A stretch of 64,000 nt of DNA from Sophora flavescens (GCA_030762895.1 CM061069.1:84281048-84345047), one strand, 5' to 3'. Counted from the first letter of the stretch, positions 34,560-45,145 are shown. The notes: a model not told the origin generated them from the sequence alone. Translations and numbers: made by a program.

Positions 34560-36373
34560 ATGGCCAGGTTTGCCGCATGATTATAGCAAGTAACCGCTTT
34601 CGGGGAACTTATCACCGGTGGTTGGTTTAGGTTTGAACTCGGGTTTGAATTCTCGGCTTAGGTTTACCATACCTTTTGTTTTTCTTGTACTTAGTATACT
34701 TGGTATACTTAGTCTTTTGGGGTCTGCCTTCATATTTCTTTGAAGACTTGGTTTTATCCTTTGGACAAGGAGGTATGCCAAATTGTTCACAAAAAGACCC
34801 TAAATCCTTCTTGGCGGCCTTTTCTTTTTTGAATTGATCTCTCGACTTTGTCTTCCTTACAAAGTCTTGCCCCTATCTTCCGGGTTGCTGCAATGAGTTG
34901 ACCATAACTCAATTGCTCATATGGAATATTTCCATCCGGGGATTGGGCTATGAGCTCATCTTTGACAAGATCACCTAACGAAGTTGGGAGACCCGCAATG
35001 AACTTTTCTTTCCGAATCTATTCAGCGAGTCTTCTCGGTGTAGACTCTAGTTAGGAAGGTATCTTTATACCACCTAAAGCTAGCTAAGGATCTACACTTA
35101 AGATTGGATAATAACTCTGCAGACCTATCCTTCCAAGTGGAAGTATTTCCCATGAAATGTCCACAGATTGAGAAGATTAAGGTGTTAACCGCATCAGGGA
35201 TGGTTGCACCTTCATTGTCATAAATTGGATTTCCTTCGCATCAGTTTTGATAGCAGAAAACATTTGTTCTTTCCGTGCTTCGAGAGAAAGAATAATCCCA
35301 CCAACCTTTGAGTTGGCCCTGTAAACCCCTGCAGACAAGATATTACGAGATGGCTTCTTGAGCACAGTCATTTGTGGTCCGATAAGCAGTAGCCATCATA
35401 GTCATATGCTGCATTGTTTGGAGCATTTGATACCTGTTTGACCATCTATGTTCCATTCATAGATATTGTTGGCATTGAAACTTCTAAAGTTTGGAGTTTT
35501 TTCCTCAAAGAGCATATCCGGGAGTTGCTCTAGGATAATAAAGTTTTGAGGGTTGCCTCCAAGATTGGGTAAGAACAGGATTGATATTGATTGGAGGTTT
35601 ATCGGAGGATTGGTTTTGGAGGTACTTGCCACAGATTCCGTTTTCGAGCTGTCTTTATTGATGACATTGATAATGGGACCTTTGTCTCTTGAAGGTCTTT
35701 CTCCTTGATTATCCGATGGAGAATCTGGAACAACTAGTTGTTTCAGTCTTTCTTCTAGTTTCTCCACAAATTCTTGTTTTTCCTTTTTTATATTGGGTTG
35801 AAGAAGAAGCAAACTTTCTATGATCTTCTTATTCATCTTAAAAGGTTTGAACAAGGGTTTTTCTAAGGGAATATCCTTCTTAATTCCCGAAGTAGATGCA
35901 ATGGTGGTTGCATCTTTTTTGATTAAGTGTTCTCCTAACACTTGAAGGTATTTGTTGGTATAATTGGATTGCTCCATAAGTTTGCTTATGTCCGTCGCCG
36001 ATATTGCCTCCTCGGGATTCTTATTCTTGAAAGGAGCAGCAATGATGGGTTTCTTGGTAAAGGGATCATTGATACCTGGGAGTTGGAAAGAGCTATTTGG
36101 TGGTAACTCTGTTTTGATCAACTCACCATTCTTTAAATGCCATACCGTAATGACATTTGTGGTTTTATCAACATCTATCCTTGTCTTCCAAGGATAATCT
36201 ATCGAATATTTGACTGAGTATGCATGAAACCAGTCAAAAAATAAAATCTTTGTCTTAACTTTGTTAAGAAATTGGTAATATTCTTCCTGAATATTTTTCC
36301 TTTTTGTTCCCTTGAACTCTTGCAAGAACCACTCTCTTTGAGGTTTCCATTCCTCGTAGTAAAAATCCTTCAT
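34560..36373 (-). pseudogene. Caulimovirid capsid region, decayed
   Basis: The frame 36373-35402 (323 codons) continues in the movement-protein frame after an in-frame stop. It starts with an aromatic-rich block (EEWKPQREWFLQEF, ILFFDWFHAYSVKYSIDYPW), followed by a charged, Ser/Pro-rich stretch. Beyond it only fragments remain (35371-35177, 34790-34581). Around 34560-34605 a zinc-knuckle-like segment can be seen, but a frame change and a lost Cys spoil the CX2CX4HX4C pattern. The region is assigned to capsid by its place between movement protein and protease. Confidence 0.7.
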
Positions 36374-36468
36374 GAAGGGATTCCTTATCTATAATGAACT
36401 TACAAATCATTATAAGATTCATTAAGAGAGGAAAAGGTTGGAGACTGAATTGATCGTTGATCATCTTC
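36374..36468. repeat. 95-bp segment duplicated in inverted orientation at viral end
   Basis: This stretch at the movement-protein/capsid junction reads, reverse-complemented, as 37997-38091 with no difference that I see. It is the internal source or the partner of the rearranged right end of the viral insertion. Confidence 0.92.
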
Positions 36469-37497
36469 ACGTCCGATAAATTGGTCGAGGGATAGTAGAT
36501 GATGTATCTAATCCCTGAAGATTAATAGAGGTCATCTGAGATGCCGTTGAAAAGGATTGTCTTGAAGGGATAGATCTAAAATTTTCAGATCTAAGACTTG
36601 AAGATCTAGCAGAACTAAAAGAATTACTTCTTTGGAAGACTAGTTCAACTCTTCCTGTTGGAGTTTGAACTATATTATTGAAGTCTGCTGTTTCTCTTGG
36701 TAAAGCTGGGACAGCCTTATCCAATATCCATCTTTCTGGTAGGACTACGTCCTTCCATAAGATTGTCTTAGGGACAATTACGTTTGCTTTAGTAACATCA
36801 GTAAGAAACAGGGTTGTCTCTCCCGATGTTCTATCTTTGAGAACTTTAGAATTACAGGAATTCATAGCCTTGTATTGAATCCTGTAAAGCAAAGCTGCTG
36901 GGATAGATCCAGGCTTCATGTCTAAGCCACAGATCTTAAGATTTAGAAACAAGGAGTCCAAGATGTTTTGATCCTGTAAACTCAAGGTTCTATTAGGATA
37001 GCAATTGAAATAAATTGGACCATGGCTTAGGCTCGTTTCCACCGTGCCTAAGAGGGAGTCTTGAAACTTATTGTGCCTAATATCCCTTAAGCACATCAAG
37101 ATTGAAGCATTTAATCCTTCGCGGATTAAAGGTTTTACAGCTACTTGAACACATCCAATGTGTAAGTACCTGTACTTTTGCTTGTGACCTTTTATTGTAT
37201 CCATTGAGAGAAGATGAAATTCCTCACTCTCGGACTGATTGGAATATTCTTTTCTTCGGTTTTGATTACATAATCAGAGGTAGTAAAAATCTGCCTTCCG
37301 ATTTGTAAAGTTCTTTGTGGGTATTCGGGAATTACCCAATTATCAATATCTTGATTGATATTTTCAAAGCATATTTCCTCATGGAAAATACTGCTTGGAT
37401 TGGTAGGAATATCAGATTCCTGAAGAGATGAAGAAGAGGGTTGAGAAGACCGGAAAGAAAGCTTGGAAAAAGAATGCGATAACATATTTTTCAACAT
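36467..37497 (-). pseudogene. Caulimovirid movement protein (30K superfamily)
   Basis: Two frames. The first, 37497-37192, encodes a Ser-rich N-terminal part; the second, 37204-36467, carries the 30K core: GCVQVAVKPL, CLRDIRHNKF with the conserved Asp, LLGTVETSLSHGPIYFNCYPN and AALLYRIQYKAMNS, then a Ser/Arg-rich tail. The frames are separated by a shift at about 37200, and the second ends in a stop before the capsid region. In living relatives this protein modifies plasmodesmata for cell-to-cell spread. The domain match is clear; the copy is broken. Confidence 0.88.
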
Positions 37498-37980
37498 TCG
37501 ATATCATTGCCTTCCTTTGGTTCCATAGTAATTGTAAGTAGTAATCTAAGATATACCTTGCTGAATATTTTTAATACTCCACATAAAATTAAAGCCTTTA
37601 CAAGAAATTTACAAAATTCATTAGATCTTATTATTCTTAACCATAGCTGTACCACACCTTTGTTTAATAAGGATTTACTTTAATTAACCAAAAGCTACCT
37701 CAAAGTAGACTTACTGCTACTCGATATTCATACTTTGATTTATCTTGCTTCAAGCATCGGCAAATTAGACTTACTGCCTCATCATCATCCTTCGAGGTCT
37801 TATCACTCTGACTTTAACAATATAAACCATAGCATAAACACGGAGGTCCTTACCAGTTAAAAGGTACCCAAACCAGTTAAGCATAATAATTTCTTATGAA
37901 AAAACCTTTTTTTTTTTTTTTTTACTATTCAGCAAGGTATGAATCTCAGATTCATACTACAGTTCCTACTTCCCCATCTG
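37498..37980 (-). other. Viral 5' leader between PBS and movement protein
   Basis: About 480 bases with no sustained frame, including a T run (plus strand) at about 37905-37923. It lies where caulimovirids have the end of the pregenomic RNA leader. Confidence 0.6.
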
Positions 37981-37992
37981 GCTCTGATACCA
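37981..37992 (-). promoter_or_regulatory. Pararetroviral primer binding site, tRNA-iMet
   Basis: TGGTATCAGAGC on the minus strand is the complement of the 3' end of initiator tRNA-Met, the minus-strand DNA primer in Caulimoviridae. The upstream bases TCTGTC are repeated together with TGGTAT at the opposite viral end (29767-29778). Confidence 0.93.
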
Positions 37993-37996
37993 GACA

Positions 37997-38131
37997 GAAG
38001 ATGATCAACGATCAATTCAGTCTCCAACCTTTTCCTCTCTTAATGAATCTTATAATGATTTGTAAGTTCATTATAGATAAGGAATCCCTTCGCAAGGATG
38101 ATTATACATTTGTAAGTTCATTATAGACATT

Positions 38132-38133
<2 letters not shown>
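37997..38133. repeat. Inverted 95-bp copy plus filler at right viral junction
   Basis: 37997-38091 is the inverted copy of 36374-36468. Then come about 40 bases in which TTTGTAAGTTCATTATAGA (38110-38126) repeats part of that copy (38060-38076), and then the TA tract. This pattern of inverted fragment and templated filler is typical of end-joining. Confidence 0.88.
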
Positions 38134-38171
<38 letters not shown>

Positions 38172-38175
38172 AATG
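38128..38175. repeat. (TA)n tract inside a perfect palindrome
   Basis: CATTTGA, about 17 TA units, TCAAATG: a 48-bp self-complementary sequence at the right viral junction. It could extrude as a cruciform. The right-hand TCAAATG belongs to flanking host DNA. Confidence 0.88.
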
Positions 38176-38246
38176 AGTGGTTCAAATTTTTTTAACATAA
38201 TTTTTCTGAACAAACAACAAATTTCGGCCACTCATTCTCATTAGAG

Positions 38247-38424
38247 TTTAATTTGTATGCATTGTCAGTGTAAAATTTTTTACACTGATAACCAATCGGA
38301 AAATAATGATACGGCTGGATGTTAAGTAAAGGATAAGAATCAAACTTTTTTGATAATATGTTAATTTCTGATTGGTTGACAGTATAAAAAATCTTTGCAC
38401 TGTTAGTATATATCAATTAAATCA
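38247..38424. mobile_element. MITE with about 60-bp imperfect inverted repeats
   Basis: The left arm (GTTTAATTTGTATGCATTGTCAGTGTAAAATTTTTTACACTG ... AACCAATC) and the right arm match as inverted repeats with scattered differences, including the ACCAATC/GATTGGT words. There is no coding capacity. The length of about 178 bp and the layout are those of foldback-type MITEs. The target duplication is not clear. Confidence 0.65.
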
Positions 38425-39083
38425 TTCTCATTATCCGTAACAGTTTTGTATTACTATTTCTATACAATTTTTTTTTTCTTTAACAATTATGCGCATATGT
38501 AGATATTATATAATTCTAGAACAAATTACTGGGTGTGCAGTTACAACTCAACCATATTTTAAACTATTCTCTCTTTTATAGTAAATTTATCAAACATTAC
38601 ACTAAATCCCAAAGACCACTGCGATTATTTTTATAACTCTAGGGAATTTTTATCGTCTGGATGAAGTTCCTTTGCGATGAGCAAATGTGTAAAATAAGAA
38701 AATAAGGTATATTCTCATTTGATTAATAAGATCACAATCCATTTTAAAGTTAAAATTAGGGTAAGATTGTGGGTGTATGTATATTTGTTATCGAGACTGA
38801 TGTAAACTTTGTTTGCCGTTATCTAACTTTGGAGCTCATTATAGAGTGTTTGCTTTTCAACCATTCCTAGATAGTAGAGAGAATGACTACTTTGATGTTT
38901 AAGCTAGATCCTATAAATATTGTTTTACAAGAGTGAAATTATTTAATTCATTTTAATTAATCAAGAGTGAATACATCATTACTTTCTCACTTTACATTTT
39001 TAATTACTTTACAAACGATTAATCCTTATCCTGTATGCTCTAGAAGAGAAAAGTTATCATTTATTAAATTAAACTTTGAAAAT
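38425..39083. other. AT-rich spacer, nothing recognised
   Basis: No frame, repeat pair or motif supported between the MITE and the possible chromovirus LTR. Confidence 0.5.
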
Positions 39084-39340
39084 GTTTGATGAGAAGGTAC
39101 TAGATAGTATAGGGAAGAGTACAGAAATAGAGAGAAGAAGAAGAATAGGGAAGGGAATCAGAGTTTTTGGAGAGAGGAAAGTCTGTTAATTTTCTGTTTG
39201 CTTTCTCATTACCCATCTGCGCAAATATAACATAGAGGAATATCACAACTGATTTCCTAAGAAGTAGGATCATATGACAGCTGTCCTAGTTTTTACAATT
39301 ATTTGAATTCATTTAAAATATTGAAATCTAACTGATTGCT
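39084..39340 (-). repeat. Possible 3' LTR of the Reina-like element
   Basis: Just after the pol stop on the minus strand, a short segment has TGTAAAAACTAGGACAG (start near 39297) and ends in a CT-rich R/U5-like stretch and TTCTCATCA near 39084. A short LTR of about 210 bp would suit Reina chromoviruses. No polypurine tract is obvious and the partner LTR is not in the window, so this is tentative. Confidence 0.4.
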
Positions 39341-39640
39341 CTCTACAGATACGTTGCTGATTGACTTTCAGTCTCGGTATTTAGCTGGCTTTCTCACAAT
39401 GCGTTTGGGCCTAGTGGCAATTTCATGCCCAATACTTGAAGCACTTGTAGCAGCTGCTCCCACATTTGGAGATGGATCTAAATGACCCGTATCATTACCC
39501 GACCCATTCAGAAAGATCTTGTCCTCAAGATCTGAGTTTGGATACGCTTATTGGAGAGAAGACATGATTTCCCAAGTTGCCTCTGTAGTAGGTTGTCCCT
39601 CCCACTCCCCCAAAACTTCTTCTTCTTCACCCGCAACCGT
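39341..39640 (-). pseudogene. pol: Chromodomain and pol tail of Reina-like element
   Basis: The minus strand reads EEEEVLGEWEGQPTTEATWE, the second half of an integrase-linked chromodomain, then a DLEDKIFLNG segment and a basic end RPKRIVRKPAKYRD. These are typical of chromoviral Pol C-termini of the Reina/CRM type. The integrase core that should precede it is absent; instead it is fused to the protease of the Tekay-like element. The rest of this pol lies at 57168-59612. Confidence 0.75.
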
Positions 39641-40377
39641 GGCTACCAACATATCAGAAGACAACCAATCCATGCCTAAAATTACATCTAACAGTATTAA
39701 AGACAAACAGATCAGGTTAACAAGAAAATGTTTATCCTGAATAATGATAGGACAATTCAAGCAAATAGAAGTGACTAAAACTGGCTTAGCAGTAGGAGTT
39801 GAAACAATAAGATCACGCGACAAGGAAGAAACAGGCATTTTCAGTAGTTTCACACAATCCATCGAGATAAAAGAATGCGTTGCACCCGAATCAAAAAGTA
39901 CAGTTAAAAGATTACGGTTTATGTTGCACTTACCCTGTATGAGATCGTCAGAGTTTGAAGCCTCAGCTCCACTCATCGTATAAACTCTCCCCTTGACTAT
40001 CGGTTGATTTGCTCTGGTGTGATTGACAATTGGTTCACGGTTTAGTGCTTTGCAGTCCTTTGCCATGTGTCCCACTTTATTACAATTAAAACATTTTACT
40101 CCCCACATTGGGCAAGCATCCAACAAGTGTCTGGTATCTCCGCAATTAAAGCATCTCCTAATCTGGCCTTGATTCTGATTCCTTTGGCCTCCATTCTCTG
40201 ATGCAGCAAAATTCGAACGGTATTGTTGTCGATTCTGCTTATTTCCCTGTGGACGGGAATAAGGTTTCTTCTGATTCTATTTCCCTTTCCAGTTCTGAGT
40301 CGGGTTCTTGAAATGAGAGGGTCCACCAACACTCCCTTTATTATCCTTACCTTTCCTCATTTGCTCGATCTTACGAC
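39640..40377 (-). pseudogene. gag-pro: Tekay-like element B: zinc knuckles and protease
   Basis: On the minus strand two CCHC boxes, CFNCGDTRHLLDAC (about 40125-40165) and CFNCNKVGHMAKDC (about 40055-40095), are followed by retropepsin with VLFDSGATHSFIS (about 39865-39905) and ILGMDWLSSD (about 39645). After that the sequence jumps to the chromodomain of another element, so RT, RNase H, integrase and the 3' LTR of element B are lost. Upstream, gag is interrupted at 40383 by a solo LTR and continues at 42063. Confidence 0.85.
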
Positions 40378-40382
40378 TCATT

Positions 40383-42058
40383 TGTTGGAACCAAAGTGGT
40401 TTTGCATTTAATAATCTCTAAGTTTTGATGCTAACAAAAGGATCAAATTTGCTTGGCAAAGTGTTAGTTGAGATCTAACAAGTGAGTTCAGTTTATGCAG
40501 GAATATTCAAAATAATATAAGGTATGCAATGCTTGGACTCGTGCAAAGAATTACCCGTCCAAAGGTTATTTAAACTGCTTATATTTTAAATGATAAGTAG
40601 ACTGGTTTTCCTTAGTAGACGAGGCTATAAATGAATACCTAAATAACTTGTTAGGTATAGCAAGTCCAAAGACTTGAAAATAAGCGCGTCCATCCTGCCA
40701 CGTCAGTAGACGAGTGCTATTCTTAAAACTCAAGTATACATTCATAATGTCGAACTAAAATTTAGTAGACGTCCACAGTGCCACGCCACTGGACGGAGTT
40801 TCTCTAAGGACTTAGCAAGTCCAAAGGCTTGTGTGGACGAGAGCTTCTGTCACTTGTGTGGACGAGCGCGTCTGTCACTTCAGTGGACAAGCGCTTCTGT
40901 CACTTCTGTGGATGAGCGCTTCTACCACTTCAGTGGACGAGCAGATTAAAATCTTGTATAGATGTGTTCTTAAAACTAAGTAGACGGATATATATGTTTT
41001 ATGTCTTTACTACCTTAAATATGATTTAATGCAATCTGGTCCACAATGAATTTATTTCAAATGATTGATATTTATTTCAAATGAATATTTGTTCTTTTCA
41101 TTTGTCTTTATCCGATTTAATGTATTGTTTCCTTTGAGAAAATTCATAGTACTATTAATGAAATACAAAAAGTAAATAGTACAATTGAAATTGAAAAATG
41201 ATCTGTACGATGACATCCTTTTTGCTGAACAAAAGTTGGGTTATACACAAAGGAGAAAAGAAAGCTTTTAAGATACAACTGCTCAGAACAGTGAGTCTCC
41301 ATTTTGTGATTCTCTGATAACCAATGATACTTTTCAACTCACCAAAATCAAACTATCAGTCTCAACAGATATCATGCATTTAATGCTATTTCTAAACGGG
41401 ATTATTCAAAGTAACCGTTGAAGAACTACAAGAGCAGAAGAAGGTCACTATATAAGTAGAAGACCTCATACTGAAGAATAACTTTTGCGAGCCCAACTTC
41501 TGCCAATACAATTCTTGTGAAAACAAGCTCTTATTCTTTCATTCTTTCAAAAGCAAAAGTCTGTAATCTGTTAGTTTGAATATTGTTGTAATATTCAACT
41601 GATCTTAAGCTTTCATACTCTCACACTTAGTGAGTTAAGAAGATCAACTTTTAAATCTCTGTGATAGAGTTAGAGCCTGAAGAGGCTTGGTGAGAAAGGA
41701 ATACTTGTAGCCTGAAGAGGTGTTGAATACTTGCTGTGTAATCTATTTGGAGAAATAGTGGAAAAATCCTTCAAGTCGAAGGGACTGGACGTAGCTCTTG
41801 ATTGGAAGAGAGTGAACTAGGATAAAATCTCTTGTGTGAATTTTCTATCCCTAAACTCTTCAGTTTTATTTGCTTATACTAACTGTGGGGTTTTGATATT
41901 GCTTTTGTTGATCTTTTAAAAAGGATTTCTTGTGTGCTTAATCTTTTTATCTTCTGCTTGTGAAAAAGTTGTTCAAAAGAATTTTTGCAAAAATAATTAA
42001 CAAACACAATTCAACCCCCCCCCCCCCCTCCTTCTTGTGTTTACCTGTACCAACTTCA
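40383..42058 (+). mobile_element. Solo LTR, copia-like, with TSD TCATT
   Basis: TGTTGGAACCAAA...CCAACTTCA, 1676 bp, bounded by TCATT at 40378-40382 and 42059-42063. A TATA box CTATATAAG lies at 41448-41456. No coding region. It is related over most of its length to 27805-29218. A single LTR with a perfect target duplication is the product of LTR-LTR recombination. It sits inside gag of the Tekay-like element B and is therefore younger than B. A C run (42017-42029) near its end may be length-variable. Confidence 0.88.
40829..40945. repeat. Minisatellite, about 29-bp unit, four copies
   Basis: GTGGACGAGCGCTTCTGTCACTTC-like units occur about four times in tandem with point differences, inside the U3 part of the solo LTR and about 500 bp upstream of its TATA box. 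The related LTR at 27805 has no equivalent clean array. Confidence 0.85.
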
Positions 42059-42063
42059 TCATT

Positions 42064-42780
42064 TCCCCTAGAGCTTGAAAATTACAAAGTTGCAGAGGTA
42101 AAACAGACTCCTTAATCTCCAATCGTAGTATTGCTTCAAACCTCTCACACTTCCAGCTTTCATTCGGTTGAGCTTGAAATAAACGAAATTATTTGGCAAG
42201 CGACTCAAACTTTGTTGCATACTCCCCTACAGATAACTCTCGCTGTTGTAACCCCAAAAATTGTTGTTCTTTCTCGATCCTTATGCTCTTCAGAAAATAT
42301 TTGTCCATGAATGCAGTTCGAAAAACGTTCCAAGTAATGTCTTGAAGATCAGCTTCTAACAGTAATCTAGCACCTCTCCACCAGTACTCCGCATCTCCTA
42401 CCAGTAGGGAGGCATCATAAGTAACCCTAACTTCTGCCGATGTGACCACCAACTCGAAGATTTTCTCCAGCTCTTGGATCCACAAATCTGCCTTCTCATG
42501 ATCAGCATTCATACCAAACTGTGAAGGATTTTGACTTCGAAACGCAATCAAAGCCTTGCCTTCCGCAGCTTGCAGATTCTGGGCATTTATAGATGCAGTT
42601 TGATTTGCAATTGCCGCTGCCACATTTTCCATTACTTGAGCCGCATAATCCACTCCTTCTTCATACTCTTCATTCATGTTACCACGATCGCCAACATGAC
42701 CACCTCTACAGCCTCTTCCACGACCGCGTCTACGTCCACATCCACGTCCCACGTCCAAACGGTTCAACAACTGATTCCAT
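42064..42780 (-). pseudogene. gag: Tekay-like element B: Gag core
   Basis: A 193-codon frame (42770-42189) has an Arg/Gly-rich start, an Ala/Asn-rich helix region (MENVAAAIANQTASI), then the Gag core: FGMNADHEKADLWIQELEKIF, YWWRGARLL, FRTAFMDKYF and QRELSVGEYATKFE. This is the classic Del/Tekay Gag order. It stops at 42189, close to the solo LTR insertion, and continues beyond it at 40377. It lies about 180 bases downstream of the PBS at 42949-42960. Confidence 0.86.
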
Positions 42781-42948
42781 AACTGACCTACAAGTCACAA
42801 TCAGTTAAACCAAAACCAGAAACTGAAACGTAAACTTACTCATTACCACACATTACTTTTAAGAAGTAATTAAAACAAGTCTAAGTCAGAGATCACACAA
42901 CATAGACATAACAGACCTATTTCCTAACATTCCCGAAAGTCTCGACCA

Positions 42949-42960
42949 GCTCTGATACCA
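42949..42960 (-). promoter_or_regulatory. Primer binding site of element B, tRNA-iMet type
   Basis: TGGTATCAGAGC on the minus strand lies six bases after the LTR end GGGGTGTCA (LTR edge 42967). It fixes element B as a minus-strand LTR retrotransposon. Confidence 0.9.
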
Positions 42961-43438
42961 CAAATATGACACCCCTTCTAGGGTCCCCACATAGTTACCC
43001 AAAAGTGAAAAATTAAATTATTAATCGCTGGTTACTTTCGGAAAATATACTTTAAAGTAAACGTCTCATTACGAAAATAATGCTGAATTTTTTTTTTTAA
43101 AACATCGAACCATCGTGAACGTAAACAAACGTATATATATATATATATATATGCATCATCATTTAAATACACACAATATCTAATAGGAGATCACAAAAGA
43201 GCCCTCATAAGTATAGGCTATTCTCCATCAAACTAAGTAAAGAAAATAAAGACATATACATATAAGTAACGAGCAATCCATAACCATACCAAAAACTCAT
43301 GGCTCTCAATAGCCAGATCAAAAACTGACAAGACTCGCTACCCCAGAACTATACCTATAGCTGGTCAAGCTAATAAAAACCATTGGGGAGATCATGATGA
43401 TCAACCCCACCCACAACAGATGTATCTGATGAAGATAC

Positions 43439-44949
43439 TGATAAGCCTCTGGCTTATCTAGTTTTATGACTAGATGAACTAGGGTTCATGTGCCTATTTA
43501 TTCGAGTTCACTCTCGTTTTCACCCAAATTTGCCTTGTTTTGTTCCTAAGATGGACTTTGACTCGTTTTGCGTCTTTTGTGTAGTTTTTAGGTTATTTTG
43601 GATAGAATTACGCTTGTGGGTGCTTTTGTTGTTTCAGGTTAAGTAAGTGAAGCTCCGGGAGTGAAGGAAAGTTGAAAAGCAGTGGAAATTGCAAGTCTGG
43701 AGGCACTCGCCTCGCGAGTGTTTGCTCGCCCCGCGAGCCTGAAAGTCAACAAAGCAGCAAAAGTCATCACTTCGGTCTCGCCACGCGAGGTGTCTCGCCT
43801 CGCGAGATCATGAAGACCTGCAAGACAAGAGCATCACGGCTTGGCCGTGATGAATACCACGCCCGTGGCAGTTTAAGGTTTGAAGACTCGCCCGCGAGAG
43901 GAAGCTCGCCCGTGAGAGAATGAAGACTTGGAAGTCGGGAGACCATCACGGCCCAGCCGTGATGAAGGTCACAGCCCCAGAGTGAAGACTCGCCCCGCGA
44001 GAGTCTGCTCGCCTCGCGAGAGTTTAAATTGAAAGCGCGCCAATTTTTATTCTCGCCTCGCGAGAGAGCGCAGATCAGGATTACTATTTAAAGGCTGTTG
44101 CATATCAGAACGGGGGATGGAGAGGAGGCTGAAGGGCTTTTGGAGGGCCGCGAATCCTAGTAGTTTTCCACTGTTTAGAGTAGCGTTTAGGGTAGTTTCT
44201 TTTCTCTTTGGAGCTGCGTCTCCCTCTTTCTTATGGAGATGAATTCCGATTGTTTGTCTATGAGCATGAGGAACTAATCCCCTCGTCCGAGGGAACGATG
44301 AAGCCACCCATGGCGATGTAAATCCGATATGATGTATGTCTTTCTCCTTTAATTCAATTCTTGTTTTCTAATTCTGATTTTCATTGTGTCGATTATATGC
44401 TAGCATGATCGACTAGTTAAACGTGTTGAGGCCTAGTCAGCGATTCGCGTTTAGAACTTGAATTAGGATCATCGATCGAATATTGCACGAGAGTGAGTAG
44501 GAGATCGGTGCGACCTTATAGGGAACACGAATTAACAGAATTCGAGATTAGGGTTAAGAGACCTAGTAAGTAATTAATTCAAATCATCGAATACTTCCTA
44601 ATGAGCACGGAAGTGGATTTAGGAGAATTTAGGGGTCCCGGTTGACATTGCAATTGAACCTAGGGAGGAATTCATCATCACTTGGGTGTACATATTGGGT
44701 AGGTGGATTTGTGACCTTGGACATTTTAGTTTTCTGATTTTTAGTTAATTAGTTTATTAGATTCGTTAATTGAATTTCTTATATTAATCTCTCTCTCAAC
44801 CACCTTCTTCTGTAACTTGACCGAACGTATCTGACTTCCCGCGGATTAGTCGAATTGGTATCCCAATCCTTGAGTTCGACCTCGGTAATTACTTACCGTG
44901 TTATTTTTATTACTTGCGACGACCCGGTACACTTGCCGGAGTCACAACA
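43439..44949 (+). repeat. LTR 1 of the array
   Basis: TGATAAGCC...GTCACAACA, 1511 bp. Dyad arrays lie at 43705-44066, with a TATA box CTATTTAAAGG at 44084-44094. It lacks exactly one 19-bp dyad unit before the TATA box relative to LTR 2 and LTR 3, and has small losses in three other dyads. Confidence 0.95.
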
Positions 44950-44955
44950 AGTTTT

Positions 44956-44973
44956 TGGCGCCGTTGCCGGGGA
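44956..44973 (+). promoter_or_regulatory. Primer binding site 1, tRNA-Asp
   Basis: TGGCGCCGTTGCCGGGGA is the exact complement of the 3' end of plant tRNA-Asp(GUC), six bases after the LTR. The same site in the second unit is at 49180-49197. Confidence 0.93.
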
Positions 44974-45145
44974 TTGGCACAACCAATTTTCCTAGTTTTA
45001 GGGGAGTTTGATTATTTGGTTAAGTTATTTTTTTGTTCTTATTCTTATTTTTATTTTTATTATTTTCTTTTTATTTTCTACTATCTCTCTACTTCTTTGA
45101 TTCCACTTGGTCTTGCCTTGTTTTGTATGCGAGGTACACGAAGGA

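Larger units (their letters stand above)
29767..38133 (-). mobile_element. Endogenous caulimovirid (pararetrovirus), near full length
   Basis: On the minus strand from the tRNA-Met PBS at 37992: 5' leader, movement protein, capsid region with a decayed CCHC box, aspartic protease, RT-RNase H, a second ORF, a promoter-like region and a leader that runs back to the same PBS-adjacent bases at 29767-29778. This is one genome length of about 8.2 kb, linearised at the PBS. There is no integrase and there are no LTRs, and (TA)n lies on both sides. Frameshifts and stops interrupt most ORFs, so it is defective. The order MP-CP-PR-RT-RH plus downstream ORF2 and the TA sites fit florendovirus-like viruses; genus assignment needs an RT phylogeny. 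Confidence 0.93.

Noticed and set aside
37981..37992. tRNA-Met gene fragments at GCTCTGATACCA sites (also 16638, 42949, 27250)
   Set aside because: These are 12-18 bp primer binding sites next to LTRs or the viral leader; no tRNA body follows.
29767..38133. A Ty3/gypsy element carrying a captured movement protein
   Set aside because: No LTRs, no integrase, one PBS, a circularly complete genome length and TA-repeat junctions fit an integrated caulimovirid instead.
38128..38175. MicroRNA or terminator hairpin at the TA palindrome
   Set aside because: The stem is almost wholly TA repeat and explained by the integration junction; no mature-miRNA-like arm.
41155..41337. 60-codon minus-strand frame in the solo LTR
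   Set aside because: Low-complexity, not conserved in the related LTR at 27805-29218.
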